A stretch of 64,000 bases of DNA from Malachius bipustulatus (lineage: Eukaryota; Arthropoda; Insecta; Coleoptera; Melyridae), in the NCBI GenBank assembly GCA_910589415.1, contig OU342632.1, positions 43,203,341-43,267,340 of the forward strand. The letters are read 5' to 3'. Positions 13,560-26,500 of this stretch are shown here, one piece after another; positions within the stretch are counted from its first letter, which is position 1; the number at the start of each line of letters is the position of its first letter. The translations under genes and the position numbers were made by a program. Under the pieces are notes generated by a model. The model saw nothing but the letters and a program-made list of their open reading frames with translations, was not told where the DNA came from and ran no database searches.

Positions 13560-14000
13560 CCTACCAGCTTAGAGCCTACCATCTTATTTGAAAATTACTC
13601 GGTGAGTATGACTCAGTATTCCCCAATAGATTCCCCAAAGGCTGCATGACATGGCGTATCATTTTGAAATGTTTAATGGGACCAGGCGTTTGGATGGTGA
13701 AGAGAACATTGGAGTCTGCGACAATCGTCAAGGGATTTGATCTCATAGTAGTATCTTCAAGTCGTGGGCATAAAGAATATTATCAACTTCTGTGGAATTG
13801 ATAATATTGTTAATAGATAAGCTAGAGCACAATGGCCTTGAAAAACACCCGAATTGACAGGGTATGCGGGAAGAGTGGGAAAGATATTGCGAACGACCGG
13901 AAAAATAATGAGCTTAGTGAAGAGCTTACACAAACTAGCAATCAACGATCTACCCTATCGAAAGCTCTGAAGAAATCCGTCTAAAATTATTATTTGGGAT
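13560..14000 (-). pseudogene. Decayed LINE reverse transcriptase (palm domain)
   Basis: Minus-strand frames give consecutive broken pieces of a non-LTR reverse transcriptase. FFRAFDRVDR at about 13970-13945 is motif A, with its catalytic Asp. PVNSGVFQGHCAL near 13860 is motif B, usually SGVPQGS. INNIINSTEVDNILYAHDLKI at about 13810-13755 is motif C, with YAHD instead of the catalytic YADD. DCRRLQ follows, a common next segment. At least two frame changes and several stops separate them. The order and spacing fit a CR1/Jockey-type element, but the clade cannot be fixed. Lower coordinates may hold further decayed 3' sequence. Confidence 0.65.
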
Positions 14001-16142
14001 CGACTGTCATCAGTCAGCAAAGTGGGTTAAAGAAAACAATCATGAAACCGTGCTGGATATGAGAAACTTGATTTATGTGGATAGATCAGCTCATATAGAG
14101 ACCCGCCTACAAGAAAATTTCAAAAATATTGGGAAAAGTGCACACAAAAGTTTTCCTTTTGTCAAACCGGGAATGATTTTTTTATTGTGAACTGCTGAGA
14201 ACCTCTTGATACGGGAAAATCATTCGATCTGAAACTCAAATAATTTTCCTCCAACTTGACCTATACGTCTCTATATGGCTCTTATTTTAGCTAATCTATA
14301 TATCATGTAGTACCAACCCGACTTTTCCTAAAATTAATTTAGTTTTACTTATTTTTAACCACTTTATTTATGCGTGCATTGTTCAACTATTATTTATAAG
14401 ATCTAAAACTGTGGAAGAGATGAAGAACTAATGAGACTAATATTAGAGAGGCATTTAACTTCTATACCGGTACGAATCGTTAGAAAAAAACTCAGTTGAA
14501 ATTAAACCCTTTACATCTGATCTGATGAAGACATCTACAACTGTAATACAATAAATCTAAGTAAAAACTAATTTAAATGTAATTATTGAATGTTCTTAAT
14601 TAAGAAATAGGGGTAATAAAAGCCATAACAGCCCCTATACCAACATATAGGCCGAATATAGATAAAATCTGGTGGTGAAACAGTCGAATAAGATATCGTT
14701 TACAAAAGCAGCTAGGCCATTCATCGGTACTGCCCTTCAGGCATCGGAAGCCGCCCCTTTAATATAAGGGTGGAGACGGGCTATATCGAAAGAATTAATA
14801 CCGAGAGTGAGTTTTGACACGTCTCAATTAAACAGCGTTTATTAGACATGGGAAAGTTTTAATTGGCATGGAATTCTAACAAACTTCTCGCCGTCTAACC
14901 AGAATTCCGCCTTCGAATCTAATTTCTGAACTTTTGTATCGGCGATTTTTTCAGTATAAATTCGTTGAATTAATGAACGAAGTCAGATCGATACGGAGCA
15001 TCGGGACTTCCATTTTACGAAGCTAGTATTGGAGATAATTCCATTTTATTTTATTTTTCGATAGGAATTATTTAAAAGTTTCGTAATAGACTTATTAATA
15101 ATTAGTCCATAATAGTAACTTTTTTCTGTATCTAGTTATTATTTAAACCGGAGCTTTGAGAAATTATTTATTATACTAATTAGCATCTACAACTAACAAC
15201 GAAGCAACGAAAAATGCAAGTTCATTTATATGCCGAATAAAAAAATTTTTTTAATAGATAGGTACATTTTATATTTTATATTTTAGATAATAATATACCT
15301 ATTTACTGTATAAGAGAGCAAAAAGTTCCCGTTTATTTCGGAAAGATACTGATATTTTCGTACACCATTCTGTTTTTGTATCCTTTTACTGCGAATAGGA
15401 GGTAGCCTATAGTCTTTGAAATTTTCCTGTTTCTTTCATGAATGCTATTGTGTTATTACGTCCGCACTATCACATCGATTTTCAACCAAGTCTGATGTTG
15501 TACCGCTATCTTTCGGCGGTATATCGTGGCATGTACAAATGAGGTGTCTTTTAGGATAAACTAAATATTACATTATTATGGTTGCAGGCTCGCTGCTCAA
15601 CATATACAGCTGAGTGAGAGATGCATGACCGAAGAAACTAAGAACATCGTATGTAGCTTTCCGAGGGTTTCTCTTGACAGCTTTATTGACAAATATGATG
15701 CATATTTCAGTCGGTTGTTATACGTTTAGTATTAATGAGTATTTGTGTGGTACACTTTTCTTGTACCCTTTTCGTGCCAGGGAAATAACAACTTTCATGA
15801 AATAATGTTCTTTTATGCCAGATCTTTTATATTGCGATTCATGTCATAGTAATGCCGTTGACTGAATGTCACCGGTAATGCGCTTATTCTTTGATTTTCT
15901 TAAATTGGAGTGGAATCCAAAAGAATGTAAACATCGTATATTGTTCTCAATATCACCAAAATAGCACGTAAAGCATCTAAAAACTTGTGATGCTGACAGG
16001 ATGTTTACAAGAAATTTTCCGACTCACTACAGAATAATTTTAATGATATGATCTACCTACTTACCACCTATGTCAGTTTTGGTAAACATTTCACAGATAT
16101 TTTATATTATCTGCATCAAATGATACAAAAAGTAATTCTATA
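14001..16142. other. No gene recognised
   Basis: AT-rich, with a relatively GC-richer, possibly single-copy patch at about 14690-15030. No coding frame is supportable. Confidence 0.5.
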
Positions 16143-16300
16143 TACAGGGTGAGTCACTTAAAAGGAAAAGCTTATTAAAGAGACCTATTGAACATTTTTG
16201 ACATTAGGAGATTTCAGAAACTTCACATTTCAACATCGCCCTGGCTTTCCTGTCATAAGTTTTTTTTATAAAAACTACCTACACAAGGCGAAGTTTTTAA
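16143..16300. repeat. Unpaired TACAGGGTG-type element end
   Basis: TACAGGGTGAGTCACTTAAA begins after a TA at 16141-16142, matching the ends of the palindromic elements in this window. No inverted partner was found downstream, so this is a solo end or an element truncated on its right; the right limit given is arbitrary. Confidence 0.45.
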
Positions 16301-19300
16301 GTAAAGAAGCCAACCAGATTGTTGATTCGATATTTTGAAGATGAATCAATAAATGGGGGCCCCTTATTATCTACCACTCCTACCAGTAACATCAGTGGGT
16401 TGAGTTTAGTAACAAATCGACAAATCGAAAATGGAAATGTTTCTTTTCCTTTGCATATTTACTCTTTCCGAGAAGAAGAAGTACAGTTCGCCTATTTTTT
16501 TTTATATTTTCAAAAATGCTCCCAGACCATAATGCTACGCGCAAAATGTCTCAAAATACTATTTTGGTCATAAAGTGACAAATGTACATTTTCAATATCA
16601 GACATAATACGATAATAGTGTCTGCCTATTTTTTTATTTTTGACATAGCAATAGCAGAAATGTTCTCCCACGTAGTTGCTACATTTCTGACCGTTACCGC
16701 CCATGCACTTAGTAGAGTTTAGGATCATCTAATCTAACGACTTCGTACTATAGTGTTCAAATCCACATCGAGCCCCCATCACAAATCAAAGTACCTAACC
16801 TTTGTAACTCGGAAACGAACAGGTATCAAATTATCAATCTTAAGACACTTTATTAAATATGCAAAATTCAAATTGCTTGAATTTGTTAAAACAGTGCTTC
16901 AGTAAGTACTTGATGGAAATGATAAAAGTCAGCTTATGGCAACGTTGTCTAATTTACCTGTTTCTATACATTGTCCTTGATAATTCCGCAAGACAATCCT
17001 TGGGGGTTGTTCACTTAACGGTCTCATTGGAGTATACGCAATTACCTGAAAGGCACGTCGACAAATAAAACGATTAAAATTAACTGGATGAATGAAACTC
17101 CCAACAGATCTGTCACACTCTGTTGATTCTCTCTACTAGCTTCGTGACTGTTAAGGATTCGGTGAGTAAAACCAAGTCCTCGATCTGTAATAACACGCAG
17201 GATTCAGCATCCTCGTTTTAGGTATTCAGTTGGTGTTCTATGTATATAAATATTCTGATACACGCTGCAGAAACGTATTTTTAGTTTTCTGGAGAAAAAC
17301 TAAATCATCTTGTCATGAAGGAAGTGTAAAATAAGAAATAGCATCCTGTTGCCTTGTCACTAGGACACTGTATATTTAAATAAGCGATTAAATATTTGTA
17401 ACGAACTCGTGATTCAGTGCTCAGTATCAATAATTAGTAATGGAAATGGTTAGGGATTAAGAAGAGCTTTATCGAAACTATCTAAACGAAGTACCTACCT
17501 AAACTTCGCGTCTGATTAATAATATTGTGTGATATCACCCATATAAGCTTAATAAGTGCTCAGCTTTTCTTTGTTTACTGAATACATTAACTCACAGAGC
17601 AGACTCGTTATCTATTGTGTGTCATGTTAAAACATAATCATAGCTTAGATAAATTGACAAAACTAATGATGAGAACATACCTACTGATTATGTACTTGAG
17701 AAAAATGGGGACGCGTTAATTGAAATGAAGATTAGGATTATTGTTCTTCTTGTCGCGATAATTTTCATGCAAGAAATAGTAAGTACTTCTGTTGTTCGTA
17801 TGGATTTAAATTACTGAATATGGGGCTTATGGGAATAGTCGTCTAGAAATAGTGTAACGAACAGTCTGATTAAACTTCAAACTGTAAGCTGCTTTGGTTG
17901 AAAACTTAATTAAGTTTCATCTACATAAATTTTCAACCAATCTGCTTTGGCTATAAAATTAACTAGAAAGGATGTTGGTGACCCTAGGTGACTATAGTGT
18001 AAATACTATACTATATAATATACTATGGTCGAAATAATTACCTGATGAAAATTCAAAGTTACCAATAATCAGAAAATAAAGTTGCGTGCGCATAACAATA
18101 TTTAGAAGCTTTATCATCTGACGTTCTTTTATTATCCAAATTTTGCTCCTTTTTCTAACCACTTTGTTTTGAGAAGAGTCCAATCCTGGGTATCCATTCA
18201 GGAGAACACTGTTCTTCAGGGGATTCCGTAGGCACTCAAGCTGTTCTTGACAATGGAGAATATGACTTACAATAATAATGTAGTTGATTTAAATTGACAA
18301 GTCTTTATCTGTGCTAGGGTTGACTATATATGACAGTAGGTATATCAGTGAGTGTATCAACTCTGGAACAAAAATTAATAATTCCATAATTCCATAATTC
18401 GACGTTTCTATGTAAATCGATCCAACAGGTTAATTTTTTTAATGCTAGTGGTTTCTATTGATTTTCAATGACACCAATTTTTTTTAAAGGCACCACCCTA
18501 CTTGTGATACATCGTTGCAAAGGTTGTTTCACAAAAGTTGTAAAGGTTGCAAATGTTTTAAAGAGAATATTTCCTATTAAAATTCAAACTTTTTTTCGCG
18601 AATAAAAAAGGAGAAGATATTTTTTCAAACAATGCCATAATAGAGTCTTTTTCACTAAATTTCGAGCTTATATTCGCGAAAAACAAAATAATAAAAAATC
18701 ATTTTTCTGGTAGTAACGGTTCTTTTGACGCCTCCAGCAACAGCCGTTCTAGCTCGCTGCGCTGCCACATTTCTTGATTGATTATTTATGTAGCGATCAT
18801 TTCACATACCATTTCATGGAACACTCTGTACAATATTGGTAAAAGTTGGAATATTCGGCTTCTTTCAGTCCGTCGCCCTTCCCGATAATTGCCCATGCGC
18901 GGCGCGAGATGGCGTTTAAAAATTAGTAGAAAGGTATACCGTTAAATTCAGATCCTCTTAGAAACTCTAATAACATCCAACTCTTTGTGATCCTTTGTAA
19001 CTAATCGCAATGTGCAGCTAAAAACTTCGCCAATCGTTCAGTGCAGGAGTTCTCACCCCTGTCCGAGTTTCTCCCTTATCTGGGATCTCCCTTTGTTCAG
19101 CATGTGCGGAACCAAACCTGAACGTCGAAACACATCAGGTACCAGCAGATCTAAAGGCATTACCATCATCACCAAGGCATCTGAGACATCATCATTCTCA
19201 CTTAATTTTCCTAACGCCATCGCGGCTACCAATCATGAACATGAACTGGCACAATCCACATGCAGAAATTTTGACCGATTCGCATAGAACTGCATCGAAC

Positions 19301-19921
19301 TTGCTTTCCGAAACGCTCTAATAATGTAATATTATCACCACCTACTCCATTAAGTTAAGTAATCTAACGAGGATTTAACTTGCTGATTGTTAATTTTATT
19401 TACTTCTTATTGCTTAATTACCGATCAGTGATCTTACTTTTGCACTTCCATAGATTTTGTCACTTCAGTGTTAAAGCGACTTTCATTTTCTGTAATAATT
19501 CATGTAATTTCTTTTTTTAGGCATATTAATTTTTAATATCGCCCTTCAGATGATTTCCATTTCGTAAGCATTGTAAATCTGCCACCGTGTGAGTTTATAG
19601 ATGTGTGTGTTTTTTTTTATTTGTAATTATTACATTTTCATATTCAATCTTTGTTTGAGTAATTTCTGCATATTTCATCTTAGATTAGGTGATATACAGA
19701 GTAGGGTGTATCTTTAATATTGCGGATTCTTTCATCAAAAAATTTCTCATTAACGTATATTATCGTATATCTCATGCACCGTTTTTGAGATACAGTTTTT
19801 TTTAATTGAGGCACACACCAAAACTTTTTCAAGTTTCTTATCCACTCCTTCGCTTTCTTATCCACGTATCCACTCCTCCGCTTTAAAAATCTTCCTACAA
19901 AATTTTCGTAACTCTCTGTTA
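16301..19921. other. No gene recognised
   Basis: AT-rich DNA. A 91-codon frame at 19012-19287 sits in a GC-richer patch (about 18860-19300), but its translation is Ser/Thr-rich and unrecognised, so I do not call it a gene. Confidence 0.5.
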
Positions 19922-20631
19922 TACAGGGTGTTCTACAAGCTCTATGACAAACTTTGACAGATGGTAGGTTGCTTGATTTTAAACATATTTTTTTTAATAA
20001 ACATGGGTCCGATTCGTTTTTGTTTAGAAGTTACAAGCATTTAACCTTTATTAACAATCAACAATAAAAATTTAAATTAAATGATAATCACAAAACTTAA
20101 GACTATAAAAATTGTTCGAAATGTCCACCCTCAGCTTGAATGCAAGCCTCACATCGACGAACTAAAGATTCGGTCACTCGAAGAATGAGATTTGGATCAT
20201 TTCTTATTTGGTTAGCTGCATCTTGAATTCTTTCAAGTAACTGCTGATGGGTAGCTATTTCAACATGGTAGACCAGCTGCTTCATGTGTCCCCATAAATA
20301 AAAATCCAGAGCATTCAGATCGGGAGAACGAGGTGGCCATGATATTGGACCTCCTTGACCTAATATCCATTTATTCGGGAAATGTTCATTTAGCCAAGCA
20401 GCAACTTGTCTTCCTCTATGTGGTGGTGCACCGTCATGCTGATACCACATATTTTGAATAATATTGAGTTGCACGTCATCAATAAACTTTAAAAGGTCGT
20501 GTTCTTTAAATGCTTGTAACTTCTAAACAAAAAAACGAATCGGACCCATGTTTATTAAAAAAAATATGTTTAAAATCAAGCAACCTACCATCTGTCAAAG
20601 TTTGTCATAGAGCTTGTAGAACACCCTGTAT
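19922..20631. mobile_element. Internally deleted mariner-like element with 125-bp TIRs
   Basis: Terminal inverted repeats lie at 19922-20046 and 20507-20631. The outer sequence TACAGGGTGTTCTACAAGCT and inner landmarks (CATGGGTCCGATTCGTTTTT, AAGTTACAAGCATTTAA) are mirrored almost perfectly. TA flanks both ends (19920-19921 and 20632-20633). The 460-bp core holds only the C-terminal part of a transposase on the minus strand. The element is far shorter than a complete mariner/Tc1 element, about 1.3 kb or more, so most of the transposase gene, including its DNA-binding domain and first catalytic Asp, is gone. The near-identity of the TIRs suggests fairly recent activity, presumably driven by an enzyme supplied from elsewhere. 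Confidence 0.9.
20103..20474 (-). pseudogene. Mariner/Tc1-superfamily transposase, C-terminal fragment
   Basis: The 123-codon frame encodes the last part of a DDE/D transposase of the kind often annotated in insect genomes as Tc3- or mariner-like. Residues WYQHDGAPPHRG contain the second catalytic Asp. WPPRSPDLNALDFYLWGHMK carries the downstream block, with an Asp 37 residues after the second Asp in SPD and another Asp in LDF. I cannot tell DD37D from a longer-spaced class without an alignment. The C-terminus (LVRRCEACIQAEGGHFE) is complete up to the stop. The N-terminal two thirds, with the HTH DNA-binding region and the first Asp, is absent, so the product could not catalyse transposition. 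The first in-frame Met is only a convenience start inside the fragment. Confidence 0.85.
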
Positions 20632-22269
20632 ATTTATATACCATATTTGTAGCGTATAGAATAGTGTTCCTTAAAAGTATGCAGGATAAAATAATATCTG
20701 CAGGCTTATTTATTTAAGACAAATCCAGTGGAATTCAGATTTCATATACACTTCGAATATTTTATCTGCAGGTAAAATGAGTTTTATAGGCTATAAAGTT
20801 GAATCATTGTCATATCATGTTCGATACCTTCAGCCACTTCAGTCCATTTCATCTCTGATCGACAATTCATACATAATCCAACTGAAATCTATCATTTACC
20901 AGACAAAATACAAGAAAACTGAAAAATCGAGTGTAATAGTCTTAGTCCTCTTTAGAGACTGCTTTTCATCCCTTAGCCGATATATCTACTTGTCAATAAA
21001 ATTCATTCATAAGCTAGACTTTATCACTCTCACGCGCATATCTTGGTTTTCTCGCTTTTATGACCTTTATGATCTTTTAAAATCTAAAATAAATGGCAAA
21101 TATACACATATGAAGTCTGAGGGTTTGCTTCATTGTTACACTATTTATTATATTGGAACAATCTGATAATACTCGTAGAATTGTACTTTACACTCCCGAT
21201 TTTTCATAAAAAGACGTAATTATTTTTTTACTCAAGTGTAAGGTATCTTATTTCAGCTCTCTTTGGTAGCAAGTAGATATATTTTTCAGAGATAAAAATA
21301 TTCTTGTTTTCTTATGCTACTTCATTCAGCTTTGTTTAATTAAGTTTGTTTGAAGAGTTACATTTAGCTCTATATCTCTAACATTAGTAAATGTTATTTT
21401 CTGGCTTGGATCTAGGAACGAAATTTACGTTTCCACCTCCAAATTTCGGTAGATATACGCGCAACATGAATTGATTATAGGTAAAACTTAACAAAATTCG
21501 AAGACGAACTGCACCTTAACTCAATGTATAAAGTATGAGGTACTTAAGAACGTCGCTGAATGTTTAGGAAGCACTTGGATCGAGATTCAAATTTAATCCG
21601 GTGCACTTGGCACCTCCCCATTCAGCGAACGATCACTTACTCTGTCAACGCCCGAAGTCTGGATTGCGGCGATGCATTTCCCGGATTTTCCCATCGTCGA
21701 CTGCGATCTTTTTTAAGTTTTATTAAGGAGAAACCGTGGAGCATTGAACATGTAAAATCGCAGTCGATGTTTGATTGAAGCGATTCTTTCTGTAGAGAAT
21801 TTATTCTGTATTCTGGAGAGGAAAACTTACTCGAGAAATTGTTTTGTTCATATACAAGACGATAAAGTAAAAAGAGATTGTCTGATGCGGGAAAATGTAG
21901 GATTTTGATAACATTAAATAAAATCGTAAAAGTTAGCAAAGTTATAGCAGACATGGATATGAAGATTTATTAAAATAGTTTTTAATTCTTCATTTTATTC
22001 CAAAATCAACCCTGCGCAATTTGGATTTCTAAATATCATGGAGAAGATGCGTCTAGTCAATCCTAAAATTATTATTCGGAGTATCTTTGTCGAAATGAAA
22101 ATGATATTGTCACAGTATGTCGTCACGTGCCATGTCGTCGGGTGTCGTACAAGTGAGAACCGGCCTTAATATAGATGCAACTTTTTTTAGCCCCTAGTTC
22201 AAAAGATTTTAGTAAAATTGTAGTTTTTTTATTAATTTAGGCATGACGTCATGATCTTGAACGTCCAGT
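20632..22269. other. No gene recognised
   Basis: AT-rich DNA. A 129-codon frame at 20777-21166 (+) is rich in Ile/Tyr/Ser and looks like chance translation. The 105-codon minus-strand frame at 21637-21954 is likewise unrecognised. Confidence 0.45.
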
Positions 22270-22640
22270 ATCTATCGAAGAAGATTCAGTCAGGTAGGAT
22301 TTTCCTCGAATAAGACCGACCCATGACCAATTACAAATCGCCAACCGCTATGCCAGTGAGAGAGAATTCCTATCGTCCCTGTCTCGGGTCAGTTTCAGAC
22401 AGCCTTGGTGCTTCGCATCTATCGTCATCATGATGCCGTAACTGGTCACGAATGCTTCAGAAGAAAGAGACGGCGTTGGGGTAACATTGAGCTGCATTGG
22501 TAGACATTGAGGAAGAATGGGACCTTACTGATGAAATCAGAATTTATATCGGGCTACTTTGTCATGGTCGATGGAGATTTGCTCCGTGGAACGGGCTCCA
22601 GGGTGAAACAGCCTGGAATCAATGATGATTGCATTCTAGG
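22270..22640 (+). pseudogene. Possible Tc1-like transposase relic
   Basis: Plus-strand frames give RPTHDQLQIANRYASERE near 22315-22370 and EEWDLTDEIRIYIG followed by GRWRFAPWNGLQGE near 22510-22605. The second stretch resembles the Tc1 block around the first catalytic Asp, usually EW..VLFTDESRF then DGR..VWRR.GE, and the first resembles the helix-turn-helix linker. The reading frame is broken in between and the element ends are not visible. I rate this a plausible but weak assignment; chance similarity is not excluded. Confidence 0.4.
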
Positions 22641-24698
22641 AGCTTTTTACTTCTAAACATACCCTGATACAGGGTATCTAGGATAACCCATAACATACCT
22701 TCATTATTAGCCAGTTTGCATATCCCGACACCATCCTGCTCCAGTAGCTGGGTATCACTCGAGATGAATAGTCATCTCTCTCTCTATCTCTACACTCATC
22801 CCCTTTATCTCCCTCTGAATGCCTCAGATTTCCTCTGAAGGGAAGATTGTGTTTCACAACAGCGCCCATAGAAAGGTTTAATTTCCGTTGTGGAGTTCGA
22901 GGTAATTAATCGCAAGGAATAGAAGGCTACACGTCGGGGCTCGATGAACAACACTACTGTGCATAAGTTTGAAAGAGGTGAGAAACTTTGTCGCCAAGGT
23001 GTTATGCAGCTATATCCAAGACTACATATTGCATAAAAATTCTGCGTAAGAGACAGCAGAATTTTCCTCCTAATCTACAACAAAGCCAAGGTAAGTACCT
23101 ATAGTTACTTCCGTTGTTTGGCTGCTGAACAAACCCAGATCTAGTAGGCAAGCTGCAATTAGGAAAAATTTCCCGCATCGACAAACCATCCCTAAACGGG
23201 CGTTTAGAAGAAAATAAAACGGAGGTTGATGTGGTCAGCTTCGATACGGTGCTCTCTCATCGAAGCTTCCCAACGATCACACTCTTCACGGAGAAGAATA
23301 ATATTACTGGATTATACTGAAGAAAAATTCTGTTGTTTGAAAATGTGAGCTTTATTAGTGTAAAAAAGTTTCCAGAAAGCAAATTATTCTATCGCGTTAA
23401 AAATTTATATTTTTTTAAAAGTATTTCACTATTACAAATACCTACGTACGATTCCTAAGTAATTCACTTCATCAAAGTAATATACAAGATAAGTTCTCAG
23501 ATTCCTTAGTTTCCAATTTATGGTACTGAAAAAAAATTCTATATCGCTTTTTACTGCAAGAAATGTTAATATTTCCGAGTTCATTACACAATATTGTTGC
23601 TACTCTGAAACATATAAAACCGTTTTATGAGAATTTTTTTTTACATTTTTTTTTTATCGGTCTAAATGAAATTTTCGTAAGGAAACAATTTACGACGTAA
23701 AACCAAACAATCTGTTTCATATCATGAACATTCCAAGTCGGCAAAAGACTCATTTTCTAAATCTATTAGAAACAGAAAAAATCTACCATAAAATACTTGT
23801 TCTTAATAACAAACTAACATGCAACCCTCCCTTTGGACAGCTATCAAATCTTACGGTAATTCTAATAATTTTCGATAGTCGGAAACTGATGAATTAATTC
23901 AGCCTTCTAACTTCTGACGATTTTAGAAGAAGCCCCTTCATAATATTAGAATTTCCTTTAATTTTATTCCCCAGGAACAATATATTCAATGTAAAAATTC
24001 TTTTGGTAGCACTAGTTGAATTAACTTTAGATAAGACAGCAAGATTTCTTATTTATTTTACGTGAAATCAGCAACAACTTCTTCTAGGACCGCTTTGTTT
24101 CTGACTTAATACTCTTAGGACAAACATTTGTACACATATCACTTTTATGGCGATCTAGGTACAAACATTTTTACTGTTTTGCGTTTTACGAGTTTCGTTA
24201 TAATGGCAATCATTTTATTGCGGTATTCTTCATGAAATATTGATTATACACAGTATATACGACATTTTTATATAGAAAAATTAATATTTTGAGCAAAATT
24301 TCATGAAATTGTAAACTTTGTTTTTGGAATCCTTGTTGTTTTAAACACAATATCGTTTAGATTAAAAGCGATAGTATAATATGGACGAACTTGATTATAA
24401 AGGAAGTAAAATTGGACCGTAATATTCCAGGGTTCCATTATTCTAACTAAAGGATTGTATTTGCGATCCGTTTGTATACCTAAATATTTTCTCCCATCGT
24501 TGTTCCCACATCAGTGGCCTCAGTTATGGGTACAGTACCTAAAGGAAATGTGTATTCAATTTTCAATTGTTTTAACTTGTTATCAGAATTTTAAGCATTT
24601 CAACCTCATTGTTCGCAATAATTTTTTATCTCAGTACCTAATATTAAAATAATTATTACTGCATAAAATGACGTATTATAATGCAATGAAAAAATGTA
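22641..24698. other. No gene recognised
   Basis: AT-rich DNA. A small palindrome, ACCCTGATACAGGGTA, lies near 22660. Two short minus-strand frames (22678-22869, 23002-23184) cannot be tied to a family. Confidence 0.45.
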
Positions 24699-25250
24699 TA
24701 CAGGGTGTTCCAGCTTATTCGAAGCGGTCTCTGCAGGCCAAATGGCCTACACTTTTGGTCTACACAAAAAAGGCCTGATGGACTTTTTCAAAAAACTTTT
24801 TGAAAATTCAAGTACAGAATCACAATGGCCATAATTTAAAATTATTTTGGATTATACAGAGTGTCCCATAGGACAGTGGCATGTCAAAGTTATGTTTTTT
24901 TAAATGGAATTCTCCTATGTTATTGCATTTTTAGATTGTCTGAGAAGAGAAAATAAGATTGGCTTTTACAGTTGGTATTTAAATTCAGATGTTTTTGAGT
25001 TATAAACAACTGAAAATCTTCATTTTTCAAGTTCAAGGCCCTGTACAACGAAAACGGCTGAAGATAGAGAAAAACGGCTTACATGTCCCTATTTTAACTT
25101 TTTATGTACTATCCTGTGGTATAGAAACATTTGTACTTTCTTTGTACTTTCTTTTATTTGGCGACGCGTGGAGAAATCTCAGAATTTTTCAAATTTTTTA
25201 TCACCCTGTATAAACATTTTATCTACACCATAGGATAGTACATAAAAAGA

Positions 25251-26340
25251 TGGGCAGTTGGACTTCTAAGAGGACACTGCCCACTAATAAAACGTGGATT
25301 CTTTTGGACAGAAAACCTGACACAAAAGGCCAATAACTAATTTTCCTCATGGGAGAAAACCTAAGGGAGAAAATAGAGCAACTTCAATGCAGACCTTACC
25401 TAGGCCTAACTGGGACGCTGTTAAGCGACTAGGTGGGTAAAGGGCAGAGGGAGCAGAGAAGATGTAACTGAAAAAGCTGAGTAAGCACCGGCTGAGATGG
25501 GCAGTTGGACTTCTAAGAGGACACTGTCCACTAATAAAACGTGGATCCTTTTGGACAGAAAACCTGACACAAAAGGCCAATAACTAATTTTCCTCAAGGG
25601 AGGAAACCTAAGGGAGAAAATAGAGCAACTTCAATGCAGACCTTACCTAGGCCTAATTGGGGCGCTGTTAAGCGACTAGGTGGGTAAAGGGCAGAGGGAG
25701 CAGAGAAGATGTAACTGAAAAAGCTGAGTAAGCACCGGCTGAGATGGGCAGTTGGACTTCTAAGAGGACACTGTCCACTAATAAAACGTGGATCCTTTTG
25801 GACAGAAAACCTGACACAAAAGGCCAATAACTAATTTTCCTCAAGGGAGGAAACCTAAGGGAGAAAATAGAGCAACTTCAATGCAGACCTTACCTAGGCC
25901 TAATTGGGGCGCTGTTAAGCGACTAGGTGGGTAAAGGGCAGAGGGAGCAGAGAAGATATAACTGAAAAAGCTGAGTAAACACCGGCTGAGATGGACAGTT
26001 GGACTTCTAACAGGACACTGCCCACTAATAAAACGTGGATCCTTTTAGACAGAAAACCTGACACAAAAGGCCAATAACTAATTTTCCTCATGGGAAAAAA
26101 ACCTAAGGGAGAAAATAGTGCAACTTCAATGCAGACCTTACCTAGGCCTAACTGGGTTGCTGTTCAAGCGACTAGGTGGGTAAAGGGCAGAGGGAGCAGA
26201 GAAGATGTAAATGAGCAACTTCAATGCAGACCTTGCCTAGGCCTAACTGGGGAGCTGTTCAAGCGACTAGGTGGGGAAAGGGAAGAGGGAGCAGAGAAGA
26301 TGTAACTGAAAAAGCTGAGTAAGCACCAGCTGAGATGGGC
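25251..26340. repeat. 247-bp tandem repeat, four units plus a partial duplication
   Basis: The anchor TGGGCAGTTGGACTTCTAA starts at 25251, 25498, 25745 and, with one change, 25992, so the period is exactly 247 bp. A fifth anchor starts at 26336, 344 bp on, because about 97 bp of the unit (GCAACTTCAATGCAGACCTT to GAAGATGTAA) is duplicated again inside the last copy. Middle units differ by only a few substitutions. On the plus strand the unit reads through a fragment like KLSKHRLRWAVGLL then GHCPL, resembling the end of LINE RNase H regions, so the array appears to be built from transposon coding sequence. It may expand or contract by unequal exchange. Confidence 0.95.
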
Positions 26341-26500
26341 AATTGGACTTCTAACAGGACACTGCCCACTAATTACACCTCTCAATAATAGGAGTGAAAA
26401 ATATCCCGGATTACAGGAGATGCGGGGAGGGGGAGGAAACCCCATACCACCTAACAAGCATCCATTGGACTCATACTGAAATACTTTCGGGAGATGGGAC
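26310..26500 (+). pseudogene. LINE C-terminal tail fragment
   Basis: The last repeat unit runs into LSKHQLRWAIGLLTGHCPLN, and after a frame change into YRRCGEGEETPYHLTS. This resembles the common LINE C-terminal pattern LLTGHCPL..HL followed by CxxC-GEEEET..H(V/L). The normal Cys-rich knuckle is damaged, since only one Cys of the first pair is visible, and there is a frameshift, so this is a relic. It shows that a LINE 3' part was inserted in or captured by the surrounding foldback element before the tandem amplification. The family is not the one at 59-64 kb, whose tail has a different sequence. Confidence 0.6.

Noticed and set aside
19012..19287. 91-codon Ser/Thr-rich frame in a GC-richer patch
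   Set aside because: No family match and no supporting splice sites; could be an old repeat.
20777..21166. 129-codon plus-strand frame
   Set aside because: Composition is typical of translated AT-rich non-coding DNA (Ile, Tyr, Ser, Leu); no domain or motif seen.
25251..26340. CRISPR-like or regulatory array
   Set aside because: Units are contiguous 247-bp tandem copies without spacers in a eukaryotic transposon context.
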